Below, in pieces: positions 6,239-12,652 of a stretch of DNA of 20,133 bases. The notes beneath the pieces were generated by a model, which ran no database searches, was not told where the DNA came from, and worked only from the letters and a program-made list of their open reading frames with translations. Source of the stretch: a virus. The position numbers and the translations under genes were made by a program. Where the stretch lies: IMG/VR virus record IMGVR_UViG_3300025168_000906, positions 1 through 20,133 of that record; one strand, 5' to 3'. How positions within the stretch are numbered: position 1 is the stretch's first letter; the number at the start of each line of letters is the position of its first letter.

Positions 6239-6859
6239 CTATATTCCCGCAACAGTTTGAGAATATTTCAAGTTTTGTACAACTATAATATTTGCAAACG
6301 TGTTTGCGAAATCGCTGTTATCCGGATCTTCAGCTCTTCTTAGAGCTAGCCAACCGAATGCACCACCTGCTGCTGGAGTAGTTAACGAAGTGTTAGATCT
6401 ACCTCCTACAGAAGTGCCTGAAGCAGAAGTGTCAGCTGTTCCGCCGAAAATAGCTTGTATGTTATTTTCAGTCGGTGCGCCAGCAATTGCTGATGTCAGA
6501 GCGATTTGGTATTCTTGGAAAGGGTTGTCGTTAACGAATGCAGTGATGAGTTCTCCTGCTACCACTCCGACCGCGTTTAAATACGCATTATTCCATGTAG
6601 GTTTACTTGTAGTCGATGCATTGTAAAAACAACCATTGAATACGCCTAAGAAATTATTGTTAGTCGAAGCACAACCGTTAGTTAAAAATCCACCAGCAGC
6701 AACTACTGCCGTTTGATCTAAAATAACTGGTTCGCCTTGGTAGATATTGAACGCGGCACCGTTTTCGATTTGGTATCTAGATTGACCAGATGTCGCTGGA
6801 GTATTTCCAAGCGTCATTACTGGCGTTAATCCACTACCTTGTGTTTGTCGATTTGCCAT
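6239..6859 (-). CDS. Head-associated structural protein (206 aa), possible decoration protein
   Basis: A 206-aa protein beginning MANRQTQGSGLTPVMTLGNTP. Its composition is Ala/Gly/Asn/Thr rich. Segments AFNIYQGEPVILDQTAVVAAG, FLGVFNGCFYNAST, NAVGVVAGELITAFVNDNPFQEYQIAL and GWLALRRAEDPDNSDFANTFANIIVVQNLKY alternate in a beta pattern. The YxGEPV and FxV-DPxxxF features resemble small head proteins encoded immediately before the major capsid gene in many marine phages. It stops 12 nt before the capsid start. The ribosome binding site is AAAAGG about 11 nt from the ATG, a long spacing, downstream of an 8-bp hairpin. A decoration or capsid-stabilising role is the best guess. Confidence 0.7.
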   Translation of the reverse strand: MANRQTQGSGLTPVMTLGNTPATSGQSRYQIENGAAFNIYQGEPVILDQTAVVAAGGFLTNGCASTNNNFLGVFNGCFYNASTTSKPTWNNAYLNAVGVVAGELITAFVNDNPFQEYQIALTSAIAGAPTENNIQAIFGGTADTSASGTSVGGRSNTSLTTPAAGGAFGWLALRRAEDPDNSDFANTFANIIVVQNLKYSQTVAGI

Positions 6860-6956
6860 TGTTATATATTACCTTTTCAAGTGTTCATAGTTTGACCTAT
6901 GAACGGTTAATAAAAATTCAGTAGTGAGGATTGACCTTAAAAGAGTGACTAAAAAA
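6860..6956 (-). other. 97-base gap with an 8-bp hairpin and a repeated AGGTCAA
   Basis: GTTCATAG (6883-6890) and CTATGAAC (6897-6904) form a perfect 8-bp inverted repeat around a 6-base loop. The minus-strand word AGGTCAA occurs at 6892-6898, inside the hairpin loop, and again at 6931-6937. No T-run follows the hairpin on the minus strand; instead the leader of the 206-aa gene follows. It may be a regulatory or RNA-stability element; no promoter boxes near consensus were found. Confidence 0.4.
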
Positions 6957-7421
6957 TTAATCGTCCTTTTTTGCACCACCGAAACTATACGAAGTACGCC
7001 TTTGACTGCTCATTGGCATACTTGGATGTTGATCCTTTAGAGGCTCGTTTTCTACTGCTTCGTTTTTTTGTTGCGCCATTTTTTGAAAATGTGCATCACG
7101 TTGCTTCGCGAGTTCTTCCGGCATTCTAGCCAACACTAGACCACCTACTCCTATGTACCCTTTATACCGACCTTGCTCTAAAGCGGGAAAGTTAGCTTGA
7201 GGATAGGCATCAGCTCTTACGAGTTCCCATCCTTGTCTTAACTTAGCGGTGATATTTTTAGTATCATCTACGCCCATCGTTTCAAAACGAATCCAACGCT
7301 GTCTATAGCCGTCCGGACATTTAGGTGCATCTAAGTGAGATGAATTCACCCAAACCTTTGGTCTTTCAGATTCAGACCTAGTTTGCTGAGCACGAGGGGT
7401 TTTATTTTCTTGTTTATTCAT
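6957..7421 (-). CDS. Hypothetical phage protein (154 aa) between scaffold and head genes
   Basis: A 154-aa hydrophilic protein. The N-terminal 25 residues are polar and probably disordered (MNKQENKTPRAQQTRSESER). A more ordered core follows, VWVNSSHLDAPKCPDGYRQRWIRFETMG (about 23-50), then LRQGWELVRADAYPQ and YKGYIGVGGLVLARMPEELAKQRDAHF. The tail is Gln/Ser/Lys rich and ends GGAKKDD. The PDGYxxRWIR, GWELVRADxYP and GGLVLARMP pattern is one I recall from many marine phages at this same place, of unknown function. Translation is likely strong: a full AAGGAGGT site lies within the end of the scaffold gene. The arrangement scaffold, this gene, head protein, capsid suggests a procapsid role. Confidence 0.75.
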   Translation of the reverse strand: MNKQENKTPRAQQTRSESERPKVWVNSSHLDAPKCPDGYRQRWIRFETMGVDDTKNITAKLRQGWELVRADAYPQANFPALEQGRYKGYIGVGGLVLARMPEELAKQRDAHFQKMAQQKNEAVENEPLKDQHPSMPMSSQRRTSYSFGGAKKDD

Positions 7422-7425
7422 ATGC

Positions 7426-8430
7426 TTATACCTCCTTCATGGTTAATTGTCTTGCATAGTCTTCTAGTGGCACGCTTAATTTTTTAGCTATTGCTACCTG
7501 TGAAGGCGTGAGAGTCACAGTTTTGCGACCAGGTTTTATGTTTCGTGCGGCTGATGAAGACGCAGAAGCAACCGTCTGTACGGGTTTGGTCGAAGTCGTA
7601 TTTCCAGTTCTATCAAATTTATGGGGAAAGTCAACCTTAATTCTTTTGTCTATTTCTACATAGTATTCATTAGATTTGGGATCAAAACCTTCTTTTTCCA
7701 CTAAATCCTTATGGATTTCAAAAGCAGTAAATGTCATAGCTCGGTCTTGACCGAACCATATATTTTTCTCTGCCCAAGCTTGTGCTTGTGGATCAGGAGG
7801 AGTTTCACTAGGAAGCTCTTTCGGAGTTTCCCTATGTCTCATATGATCTTGTGTATCGGGTGTTCTAGCTGTTTCTTTTTTTTCAGAACGATATTTCTCC
7901 GCAGCGCCAAGTCTAGCTTCCTCAATAGACAAAGCAGCAATTTTTCTATTGGCTGCAACTTGTTTTTGAGCGTCTCCATTTTCAATGGCAGAAGCTAATT
8001 CTTGTTGTGCTGAAGTCATACTTTCTTTTACTTTTTCAGAAAAAGCTTTATCGTATTTTTCTTCTGTAGTTTGAAACTGATTTCTAGTAATTTCTATTTC
8101 ACGTTTAGCTCCAGCTGCATAATCTAATGCTGCTTTTTCTCTACGTTCAGCTTCTCTTTTTTGTCGAGTTAATTTAGAAATTCTTTTTTGAACTCCTTCA
8201 CTATACTCTTTTAATTTATCTTCTTTAGTTTCTACTGGTTCTTCTTTTACTGATTCTTCTACTACTTTTATTTCTTCTACTGGTTCTACAATAGGTTCCG
8301 TTACTGGCGCAGCTTCGGCTTCTTTAACGGTATCATCCGGTAAATCTACTTCAACGGCTGGGCCTGTTGTATCAAGAGGAACTGACTTAACTTCTTCTAC
8401 CTCTACTTTTTTTACTTCTTCGTCTGGCAT
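7426..8430 (-). CDS. Capsid scaffolding protein
   Basis: A 334-aa protein with the composition and layout of a scaffold. The N-terminal 70 residues are very acidic and Val/Glu/Pro rich. A long Lys/Glu/Arg-rich coiled coil follows (about 70-188: YSEGVQKRISKLTRQKREAERREKAAL, then KYDKAFSEKVKESM, QVAANRKIAALSIEEARLGAAEKY). A middle domain has QAWAEKNIWFGQDRAMTFTAFEIHKDL (218-243), and a basic C-terminal segment has GRKTVTLTPSQVAIAKKLSVPLEDYARQL (301-329). The last part matches the usual short helical capsid-binding end. Its place directly before the head and capsid genes supports this. The scaffold would fill the procapsid and be released on maturation; no protease gene is visible nearby. Confidence 0.87.
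   Translation of the reverse strand: MPDEEVKKVEVEEVKSVPLDTTGPAVEVDLPDDTVKEAEAAPVTEPIVEPVEEIKVVEESVKEEPVETKEDKLKEYSEGVQKRISKLTRQKREAERREKAALDYAAGAKREIEITRNQFQTTEEKYDKAFSEKVKESMTSAQQELASAIENGDAQKQVAANRKIAALSIEEARLGAAEKYRSEKKETARTPDTQDHMRHRETPKELPSETPPDPQAQAWAEKNIWFGQDRAMTFTAFEIHKDLVEKEGFDPKSNEYYVEIDKRIKVDFPHKFDRTGNTTSTKPVQTVASASSSAARNIKPGRKTVTLTPSQVAIAKKLSVPLEDYARQLTMKEV
7430..7437 (-). promoter_or_regulatory. Full-length Shine-Dalgarno site AAGGAGGT inside the scaffold stop region
   Basis: On the minus strand AAGGAGGT spans the last codons of the scaffold gene (Lys-Glu-Val) and lies 8 nt before the ATG of the 154-aa gene. It is complementary to eight bases of the usual 16S rRNA tail, stronger than the sites of its neighbours. 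It fixes the start of the 154-aa gene and suggests that product is made in quantity together with the scaffold. Confidence 0.8.
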
Positions 8431-8448
8431 AGTTCTCCTTTTCTATGT

Positions 8449-8868
8449 TTAAAACTCGTGGACAATGTCCTCCGGGTCTTGTATGGTTGCGATGATTTCA
8501 TCATCGTTTAATAGGCGTACTTCGCCACCTTCTATCTTAAACCTAGATCCTGCATAACGAGCGAATATAACCCAATCGCCTTCCTTGCACCATGGACCTT
8601 CGGGATATCTTTCTTTATTCTTATAAGCATCTGGACCAACAGCTAATACATTACCACATACAGTAGCAAGTTGTTGTCGTTCTATTTGCTCATCAGAATA
8701 TATAATTCCACCTTTAGTTTTTTTCTTACCTTTAAAAGGCAATACTAAAAGTCTCCAACCAGTAGGTACTGGTAGTTTACTTGATTGTTCTTTGTATTTT
8801 TCTTCTAATGCTAATTTAATATTTGGGTTGTTTTTTGATGTCGATGACGCTTCCTGTGTGTTTTTCAT
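8449..8868 (-). CDS. GroES-like co-chaperonin (Cpn10 family)
   Basis: A 139-aa protein. After a polar N-terminal extension of about 35 residues it follows the GroES pattern: PTGWRLLVLPF (35-45), a Lys-rich mobile-loop equivalent holding KTKGGIIYSDE (50-60, with GGII matching the chaperonin-binding GGIVL of GroES), then GNVLAVGPDAY (72-82), KEGDWVIFARYAGSRFKI (95-112) and EVRLLNDDEIIATI (116-129). GroES caps the host GroEL ring; phage T4 gp31 and RB49 CocO replace it to fold the capsid protein. Here the gene stands directly before scaffold and capsid, so capsid folding with host GroEL is the likely job. AGGAG precedes the ATG by 5 nt. The start overlaps the previous gene by 53 nt. No GroEL gene is present. 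Confidence 0.85.
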   Translation of the reverse strand: MKNTQEASSTSKNNPNIKLALEEKYKEQSSKLPVPTGWRLLVLPFKGKKKTKGGIIYSDEQIERQQLATVCGNVLAVGPDAYKNKERYPEGPWCKEGDWVIFARYAGSRFKIEGGEVRLLNDDEIIATIQDPEDIVHEF

Positions 8869-9055
8869 ATTGCTCCTTTTTTTCTAGCAGGTTGGATATC
8901 TCCTGTAAGATGGCTTCATAAGCCTTGATTTGTCCTACGTTATACTTGTAAGATTCTATATTGTCAATGCTTCCTGAAGTAATTGATACAGTCAATGCAC
9001 TTAAAGCATTTCGAATGTCTACTCTTAGACTTTGTATTAAACTATTATTTTCCAT
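8816..9055 (-). CDS. Small helical hypothetical protein (79 aa)
   Basis: A 79-aa protein beginning MENNSLIQSLRVDIRNALSALTVSI. It appears mostly alpha-helical: SLIQSLRVDIRNALSAL (5-21) and KAYEAILQEISNLLEKKEQYEKH (44-66), separated by a loop holding YKYNVGQIK. Proteins with the N-terminal pattern MENNxLIQxLRxDIR and the YKYxxGxI motif are, as I recall, frequent in marine phages immediately before the head genes. A chaperone-assisting or regulatory role is possible, but nothing decides it. Its 3' end overlaps the co-chaperonin start by 53 nt in a different frame. It begins 1 nt after the stop of the Lys/His-rich gene. Confidence 0.7.
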   Translation of the reverse strand: MENNSLIQSLRVDIRNALSALTVSITSGSIDNIESYKYNVGQIKAYEAILQEISNLLEKKEQYEKHTGSVIDIKKQPKY

Positions 9056-9056
9056 C

Positions 9057-9296
9057 TTATACCCCTACTTTTTTAATAGCTTTTGTATGGGCTTTGGTAA
9101 AACTAGATCCTTTTTTAATATCTTTTTTCATTGCAGACATGTGTTTAGCTGAATGATGTTTTGAATGTTCTTTCATTTTTTTATTAGTACCTGTACTAAA
9201 ATTTGTTCTAATGGGAATTCCCCCACTAGGATAACCGTCTTTGTTAGATGAAAAATACTTAGGCATAGCCATAGCTTTTTTATCTTGATAACCCAT
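9057..9296 (-). CDS. Lys/His-rich small basic protein (79 aa)
   Basis: A 79-aa protein in two parts: a Gly/Ser/Asn-rich N-terminus (MGYQDKKAMAMPKYFSSNKDG, then PSGGIPIRTNFSTG, to about residue 38) and a very basic C-terminus (KKMKEHSKHHSAKHMSAMKK, then KGSSFTKAHTKAIKKVGV). The second part is a short amphipathic helix pattern with many Lys and His. The HSKHHS-KH..MKK..KKG.SFTKAH..A.KKVG pattern is familiar from marine phages. A nucleic-acid or anionic-surface partner is plausible by charge, though this is inference. It starts in TAATG, sharing the A with the stop of the 74-aa gene, a sign of coupled translation. Confidence 0.72.
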   Translation of the reverse strand: MGYQDKKAMAMPKYFSSNKDGYPSGGIPIRTNFSTGTNKKMKEHSKHHSAKHMSAMKKDIKKGSSFTKAHTKAIKKVGV

Positions 9297-9520
9297 TACT
9301 TGTCCATTGTAGAGACAGCAGAATAAGCTTTATTACCAGCTGCTTTTTCAGCACCTTTAGACTCATCTCTTCTATCTTTTAAAGATTGAGACTTAGTAGA
9401 TTCAGCACCATCTTTTGCACCTAAAGATTCATCAAGTCTATCATTGTAGCCTTGTTTTTTCTCTGTGCTAGAATATGGGAATCTAGGCTTGTAAGGTCTA
9501 TTTCCAAAATCGTTTCTCAT
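9296..9520 (-). CDS. Small hydrophilic protein (74 aa), unknown
   Basis: A 74-aa protein beginning MRNDFGNRPYKPRFPYSSTEK. The N-terminus is Tyr/Pro/Arg rich; the remainder is low-complexity and highly charged, with the internally similar pieces RLDESLGAKDGAES and RRDESKGAEKAAGN (each with RxDES.GA), suggesting an internal duplication of about 20 residues. Probably disordered. It is coupled to the basic 79-aa gene through TAATG and is preceded by AGGAG within the 36-nt gap after the membrane-protein gene. Opposite charge patterns of the two small proteins might mean they interact, but that is speculation. Confidence 0.65.
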   Translation of the reverse strand: MRNDFGNRPYKPRFPYSSTEKKQGYNDRLDESLGAKDGAESTKSQSLKDRRDESKGAEKAAGNKAYSAVSTMDK

Positions 9521-9556
9521 ATTTAACTCCTATCGTATTATTAGATTAAACGCAAT

Positions 9557-9946
9557 CTATTTTTTAGGTCCACCATTTCGGAATACTTGCGTTCCTTTTA
9601 TTCCAAAAATACTTGCCACAACGGTAATCCATAAAGTTTGGAACCATACCGGCAGTGAGCCAAAATGATGAAAGAAAAGTTCTATCTTCTGCATCATTAA
9701 CGGATCCTCACTGAAAACTCCCCAGGCAAGCACAATTATGGGCGCCGAAATAATAACAAGAACGATTTCGTCCTTTAGATCGTTATCTCGGGATTCTAAA
9801 AGTTTGCCTTGGTAAGATTCCTCACCTCGCGCCATACGCTCGGCGTGCATCAAAGCTGCATCCGACATAGCGGCTTTTGTCTTCTGTCTGTTCTGATAAA
9901 TATGACCCCCAGTCTTGAGAGCCATCTTCGCTAGACCAAACCACAT
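9557..9946 (-). CDS. Holin-like membrane protein with two hydrophobic helices (129 aa)
   Basis: A 129-aa protein with an amphipathic, positively charged N-terminal part (MWFGLAKMALKTGGHIYQNR and onward, to about 55). Two hydrophobic segments follow, EIVLVIISAPIIVLAWGVF (60-78) and VWFQTLWITVVASIFGI (100-116), then a short basic tail KGTQVFRNGGPKK. The pattern KDEIVLV.ISAP...L.W.V and W....W...VAS..GIKG resembles a widespread marine-phage family that I associate with GTA-type holins (three-segment holin family), in which such proteins would open the inner membrane for lysis. A role in virion membrane contact cannot be excluded. It begins 1 nt after the stop of the 59-aa gene, without a clear Shine-Dalgarno site, so it may depend on re-initiation. 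No endolysin gene is visible. Confidence 0.6.
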   Translation of the reverse strand: MWFGLAKMALKTGGHIYQNRQKTKAAMSDAALMHAERMARGEESYQGKLLESRDNDLKDEIVLVIISAPIIVLAWGVFSEDPLMMQKIELFFHHFGSLPVWFQTLWITVVASIFGIKGTQVFRNGGPKK

Positions 9947-9947
9947 A

Positions 9948-10127
9948 CTAATACCAAGTAGCTTTTTTGCTTTTATTAGCTAGCATTCTACTTGTGCCTC
10001 TAACTTGAACCACTTGAGATTCATTTGGATTAGTTGCTTCGATTTCTTTACCACCTGTTGGTAAACCATCTTTAGCAATTCCTATTCCAGTTGTAATCTT
10101 AGGTTCTTTACTTTTTTTCTTTTCCAT
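9948..10127 (-). CDS. Small Lys-rich protein (59 aa), unknown
   Basis: A 59-aa gene shorter than usual gene-finder limits. It starts MEKKKSKEPKITTGIGIAKD at ATG 10127, continues GLPTGGKEIEATNPNESQVV, and ends RMLANKSKKATWY before TAG at 9948. The AGGAGAAAAA sequence before the ATG is a good ribosome binding site. It fills the space between the portal stop (10136) and the membrane-protein gene (9946), leaving 8 nt on one side and 1 nt on the other. Such tight packing argues that it is translated. The ends are very basic, and the protein has Trp-Tyr at the C-terminus. No family recognised. Confidence 0.65.
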   Translation of the reverse strand: MEKKKSKEPKITTGIGIAKDGLPTGGKEIEATNPNESQVVQVRGTSRMLANKSKKATWY

Positions 10128-10135
10128 TTTTTCTC

Positions 10136-12652
10136 CTATGATTTTGGACCTTTTAATGTATTAACGTCTTTTCGTTTAATATTTGCAACGTCCATTTTAA
10201 CTCTATCAGACATTGTTTGCTTGGTCAAAGAAGTATCTGCTCTTAAATGAGCTAATTCTTCATTTTGCTCTAATTTATCGTCTTCAATACCCTCTCTAGA
10301 TATTAATTTAGCATTTTCAATATTTTTACGTTGAGTTAGTTCTTCTTCTTTTCTTTGAGTATCCATAGCTTTTAAATCAATTTCTCGAGATTTAAGTTTA
10401 AGTAATGGATCATGATCAAACTGAGAAGTAATTTTTTTCTCTTCCTTCATAAAGTCTTCACTAATCTCAGCTACCAAAGCAGCTTTTCTAGCCTCTATCT
10501 TTTGCTGTATTTGTTGCATTTGCATTTGTATCTGTTGATCCTGAGGATTCTGCTGAGACATTTGCATCATTTGTTGCATTTGAGCTGTTTCTTCTGGAAA
10601 CTCCATTTGAACTTGTTCAGTAGCCATTAAGCTAATGTGTTCTAAAATATTTTTTTCTATGGCAGCCATGACGACCGGGTTATTACGTACCATATTCATG
10701 GCCATAAAATGTAAGTGTGCACTTACATGTGCTCTATGGTCTTGTCCCTGATAAGCTTGAAAATTTTTCTGAGCTAAAGCATCAATATGCTCTAACGCAG
10801 GATCTTTAGGCTGTGGGGGTGGCGGAGGAGGTAACACCTTATCGATGTCCTTAATTCCTAACGCCGTATACATTGTACGATAACATTCATATAAGTTATG
10901 CATTTTGGGGTTTGACATAGCTAACTGTAATTCAGTTTGAGCCATACTTATTCGTTGCGTCTGACTATTTATATTAGGATCAGCAACTGGTAAAATGTCT
11001 ATCCGTTCGTCGAAGTCTGCTGCTTTGATCGTTCTTTGCGCACCTACAACATCATAAGGATATTCAGGTGGTAAAGATTGACCAAATACTTTTGCTAGAA
11101 GTTTAAACTCATCTCTAAGTCCTGCGTACAATCTTTTGTGAATTGCACTCATAACTCTTGAGCCTCTTTCTAATAAAGCGACTGTAGTTCCTACAGCTGC
11201 TCCTTGATTTCCATCGCCTACTTGCATATCGGCAATAGAAGCAAATCGTTGTCCTGCCTCTACAACTGTTCCCATCAGTTGCATTAGAACCGGTGATGGT
11301 TCTTTATAAGGCAAATTCATAAATGAATCTTTTAAATTTCCTCCAGGAGCGTCTACATCTCTCCATTCTCCTGGTTGTAATGGAGAAGCATCATCTCTTA
11401 TTCTAATACCTCTCATTTTAAATCCGGCTGGTAAATTGGATAATGTACCAGCATCTAATAATTGGCGGAGAGCGACCGTTGCGGTACGACTCAATCCGCC
11501 AATCATATGTATTAATCCGAAACCATAAAATCCTAGTCCAGGCAGAAATTTGAAATGGACGAAATATTGGATTTTACGTTTGTTTGGATCGTTGGGCGCA
11601 TAGTTCTTTCTGATTGAAAGAACTGTACGGCTTCCTGCATCGATTGTAACGATGTAGGGTAGTTTGATCCCTGTAGGTTCTCCAGTTTGTGGATTAGTGT
11701 CTTCGAAGCCCTCCAGGTCCAAATTCGTGTGGCACTCATACAGAGTGTAAATATCTTCAGGTTTAGTTCTTTTTTGACCTTCTAAATCTCTTTCTTTTGT
11801 TTTTAATTCATCTTCTATAATAGGCGGGGTTCCTAATTCTACATCTCTGTAAAAACCAGCCACTTGTTGTTTTCTAATTTCGTTAGAAGACATTTTAACA
11901 ACATGAATAATACATTCTGCATCTTCTAAACTAGTTGCTGAATAAGGAACAAGTAAATCATCCGCTTGAACAAATTTAGAAACCGCTTGTTGTTTAATGT
12001 CATCATAATAAACTTTTTTAAAAGTAGATCCTGCTAATGGTAAATAGAAAAGCATTTGATCAAAATCTTCATCATAACCTTCCATTTCATCCATCAACAT
12101 AAAATTCATGTAATTTTTAACACGTTGTGCTTGTTGATCTTTTTGAGGTGTTGAAATTCCCATAACCTGTGTTCTTACAGGGCCACCTGCGGGTAGTAAT
12201 TCTTTGTAAGCTTGCGCTTGAAATTGTGTAACTGCTTCTGCTAAAACTGGGTGCGTGGCACCTGAAGCTCCATCAAAAGGTTGTGTTCTTGTTTGGTATT
12301 TGAATCCTAATAAATCAAGTCCTTGAATATAAGTTGATTCCCATTCTTTACGAGAAACTTTATAATCCATTTGTTTTTCATAAAGATCTGATCCTAAAGG
12401 ACTTAAAGCATTTTCAGGTAAAAGTTCTGCTAAATTTGCGTTGTGATCATCGGGATTACCAGGTTTAACTTGAGAAGGATCGAAATTAACTTCAACGCCT
12501 CCATCACCCAGTTCCGTGATCCGTGGACCTTCAGTCTCAGTTTTTGTTTCACTAATATCAACATCAACTCCAGCTTCTTCTCTATCTGCATCCAGATTTT
12601 GAATATTAGGTAAGGCCTTTTCTATAGGCGAATATTTATTATCATCTGCCAT
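10136..12652 (-). CDS. Portal protein
   Basis: An 838-aa protein beginning MADDNKYSPIEKALPNIQN. It has an acidic N-terminal part (to about 85), then the portal pattern FKYQTRTQPFDGASGATHPVLAEAVTQFQAQAYKELL (about 117-153), and ALSTFKKVY-like motif GSTFKKVYYDD (208-218). Further in, it has YFVHFKFLPGLGFYGFGLIHMIGGLSRTATVALRQLLDAGTLSNLPAG (363-410) and VGTTVALLERGSRVMSAIHKRL (487-508). The dodecameric portal is the DNA entry channel to which the terminase docks. After six prolines (608-613) comes a long helical Met/Gln/Lys-rich C-terminus (to 838), probably a barrel. The start is TAATG-coupled to the 1049-aa gene. It is longer than P22 gp1 (725 aa); the family resembles SU10- and N4-like portals, by memory. 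Confidence 0.88.
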   Translation of the reverse strand: MADDNKYSPIEKALPNIQNLDADREEAGVDVDISETKTETEGPRITELGDGGVEVNFDPSQVKPGNPDDHNANLAELLPENALSPLGSDLYEKQMDYKVSRKEWESTYIQGLDLLGFKYQTRTQPFDGASGATHPVLAEAVTQFQAQAYKELLPAGGPVRTQVMGISTPQKDQQAQRVKNYMNFMLMDEMEGYDEDFDQMLFYLPLAGSTFKKVYYDDIKQQAVSKFVQADDLLVPYSATSLEDAECIIHVVKMSSNEIRKQQVAGFYRDVELGTPPIIEDELKTKERDLEGQKRTKPEDIYTLYECHTNLDLEGFEDTNPQTGEPTGIKLPYIVTIDAGSRTVLSIRKNYAPNDPNKRKIQYFVHFKFLPGLGFYGFGLIHMIGGLSRTATVALRQLLDAGTLSNLPAGFKMRGIRIRDDASPLQPGEWRDVDAPGGNLKDSFMNLPYKEPSPVLMQLMGTVVEAGQRFASIADMQVGDGNQGAAVGTTVALLERGSRVMSAIHKRLYAGLRDEFKLLAKVFGQSLPPEYPYDVVGAQRTIKAADFDERIDILPVADPNINSQTQRISMAQTELQLAMSNPKMHNLYECYRTMYTALGIKDIDKVLPPPPPPQPKDPALEHIDALAQKNFQAYQGQDHRAHVSAHLHFMAMNMVRNNPVVMAAIEKNILEHISLMATEQVQMEFPEETAQMQQMMQMSQQNPQDQQIQMQMQQIQQKIEARKAALVAEISEDFMKEEKKITSQFDHDPLLKLKSREIDLKAMDTQRKEEELTQRKNIENAKLISREGIEDDKLEQNEELAHLRADTSLTKQTMSDRVKMDVANIKRKDVNTLKGPKS

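Noticed and set aside
6300-6626. Plus-strand open frame of 108 codons
   Set aside because: Antisense to the 206-aa head gene, with a low-complexity Ala/Val/Pro composition and no domain; a shadow.
7711-7998. Plus-strand open frame of 95 codons
   Set aside because: Antisense to the scaffold gene; its Cys/Phe/Ser-rich content mirrors the charged scaffold codons.
9542-9565. Terminator-like plus-strand hairpin (TAGATT/AATCTA then six T)
   Set aside because: Only 6 AT-rich pairs, and the T-run is explained by the Lys-Lys codons ending the membrane-protein gene; no plus-strand gene exists to terminate.
11533-11739. Minus-strand open frame of 68 codons inside the portal gene
   Set aside because: Out of frame within a clearly coding portal region and without a ribosome binding site.
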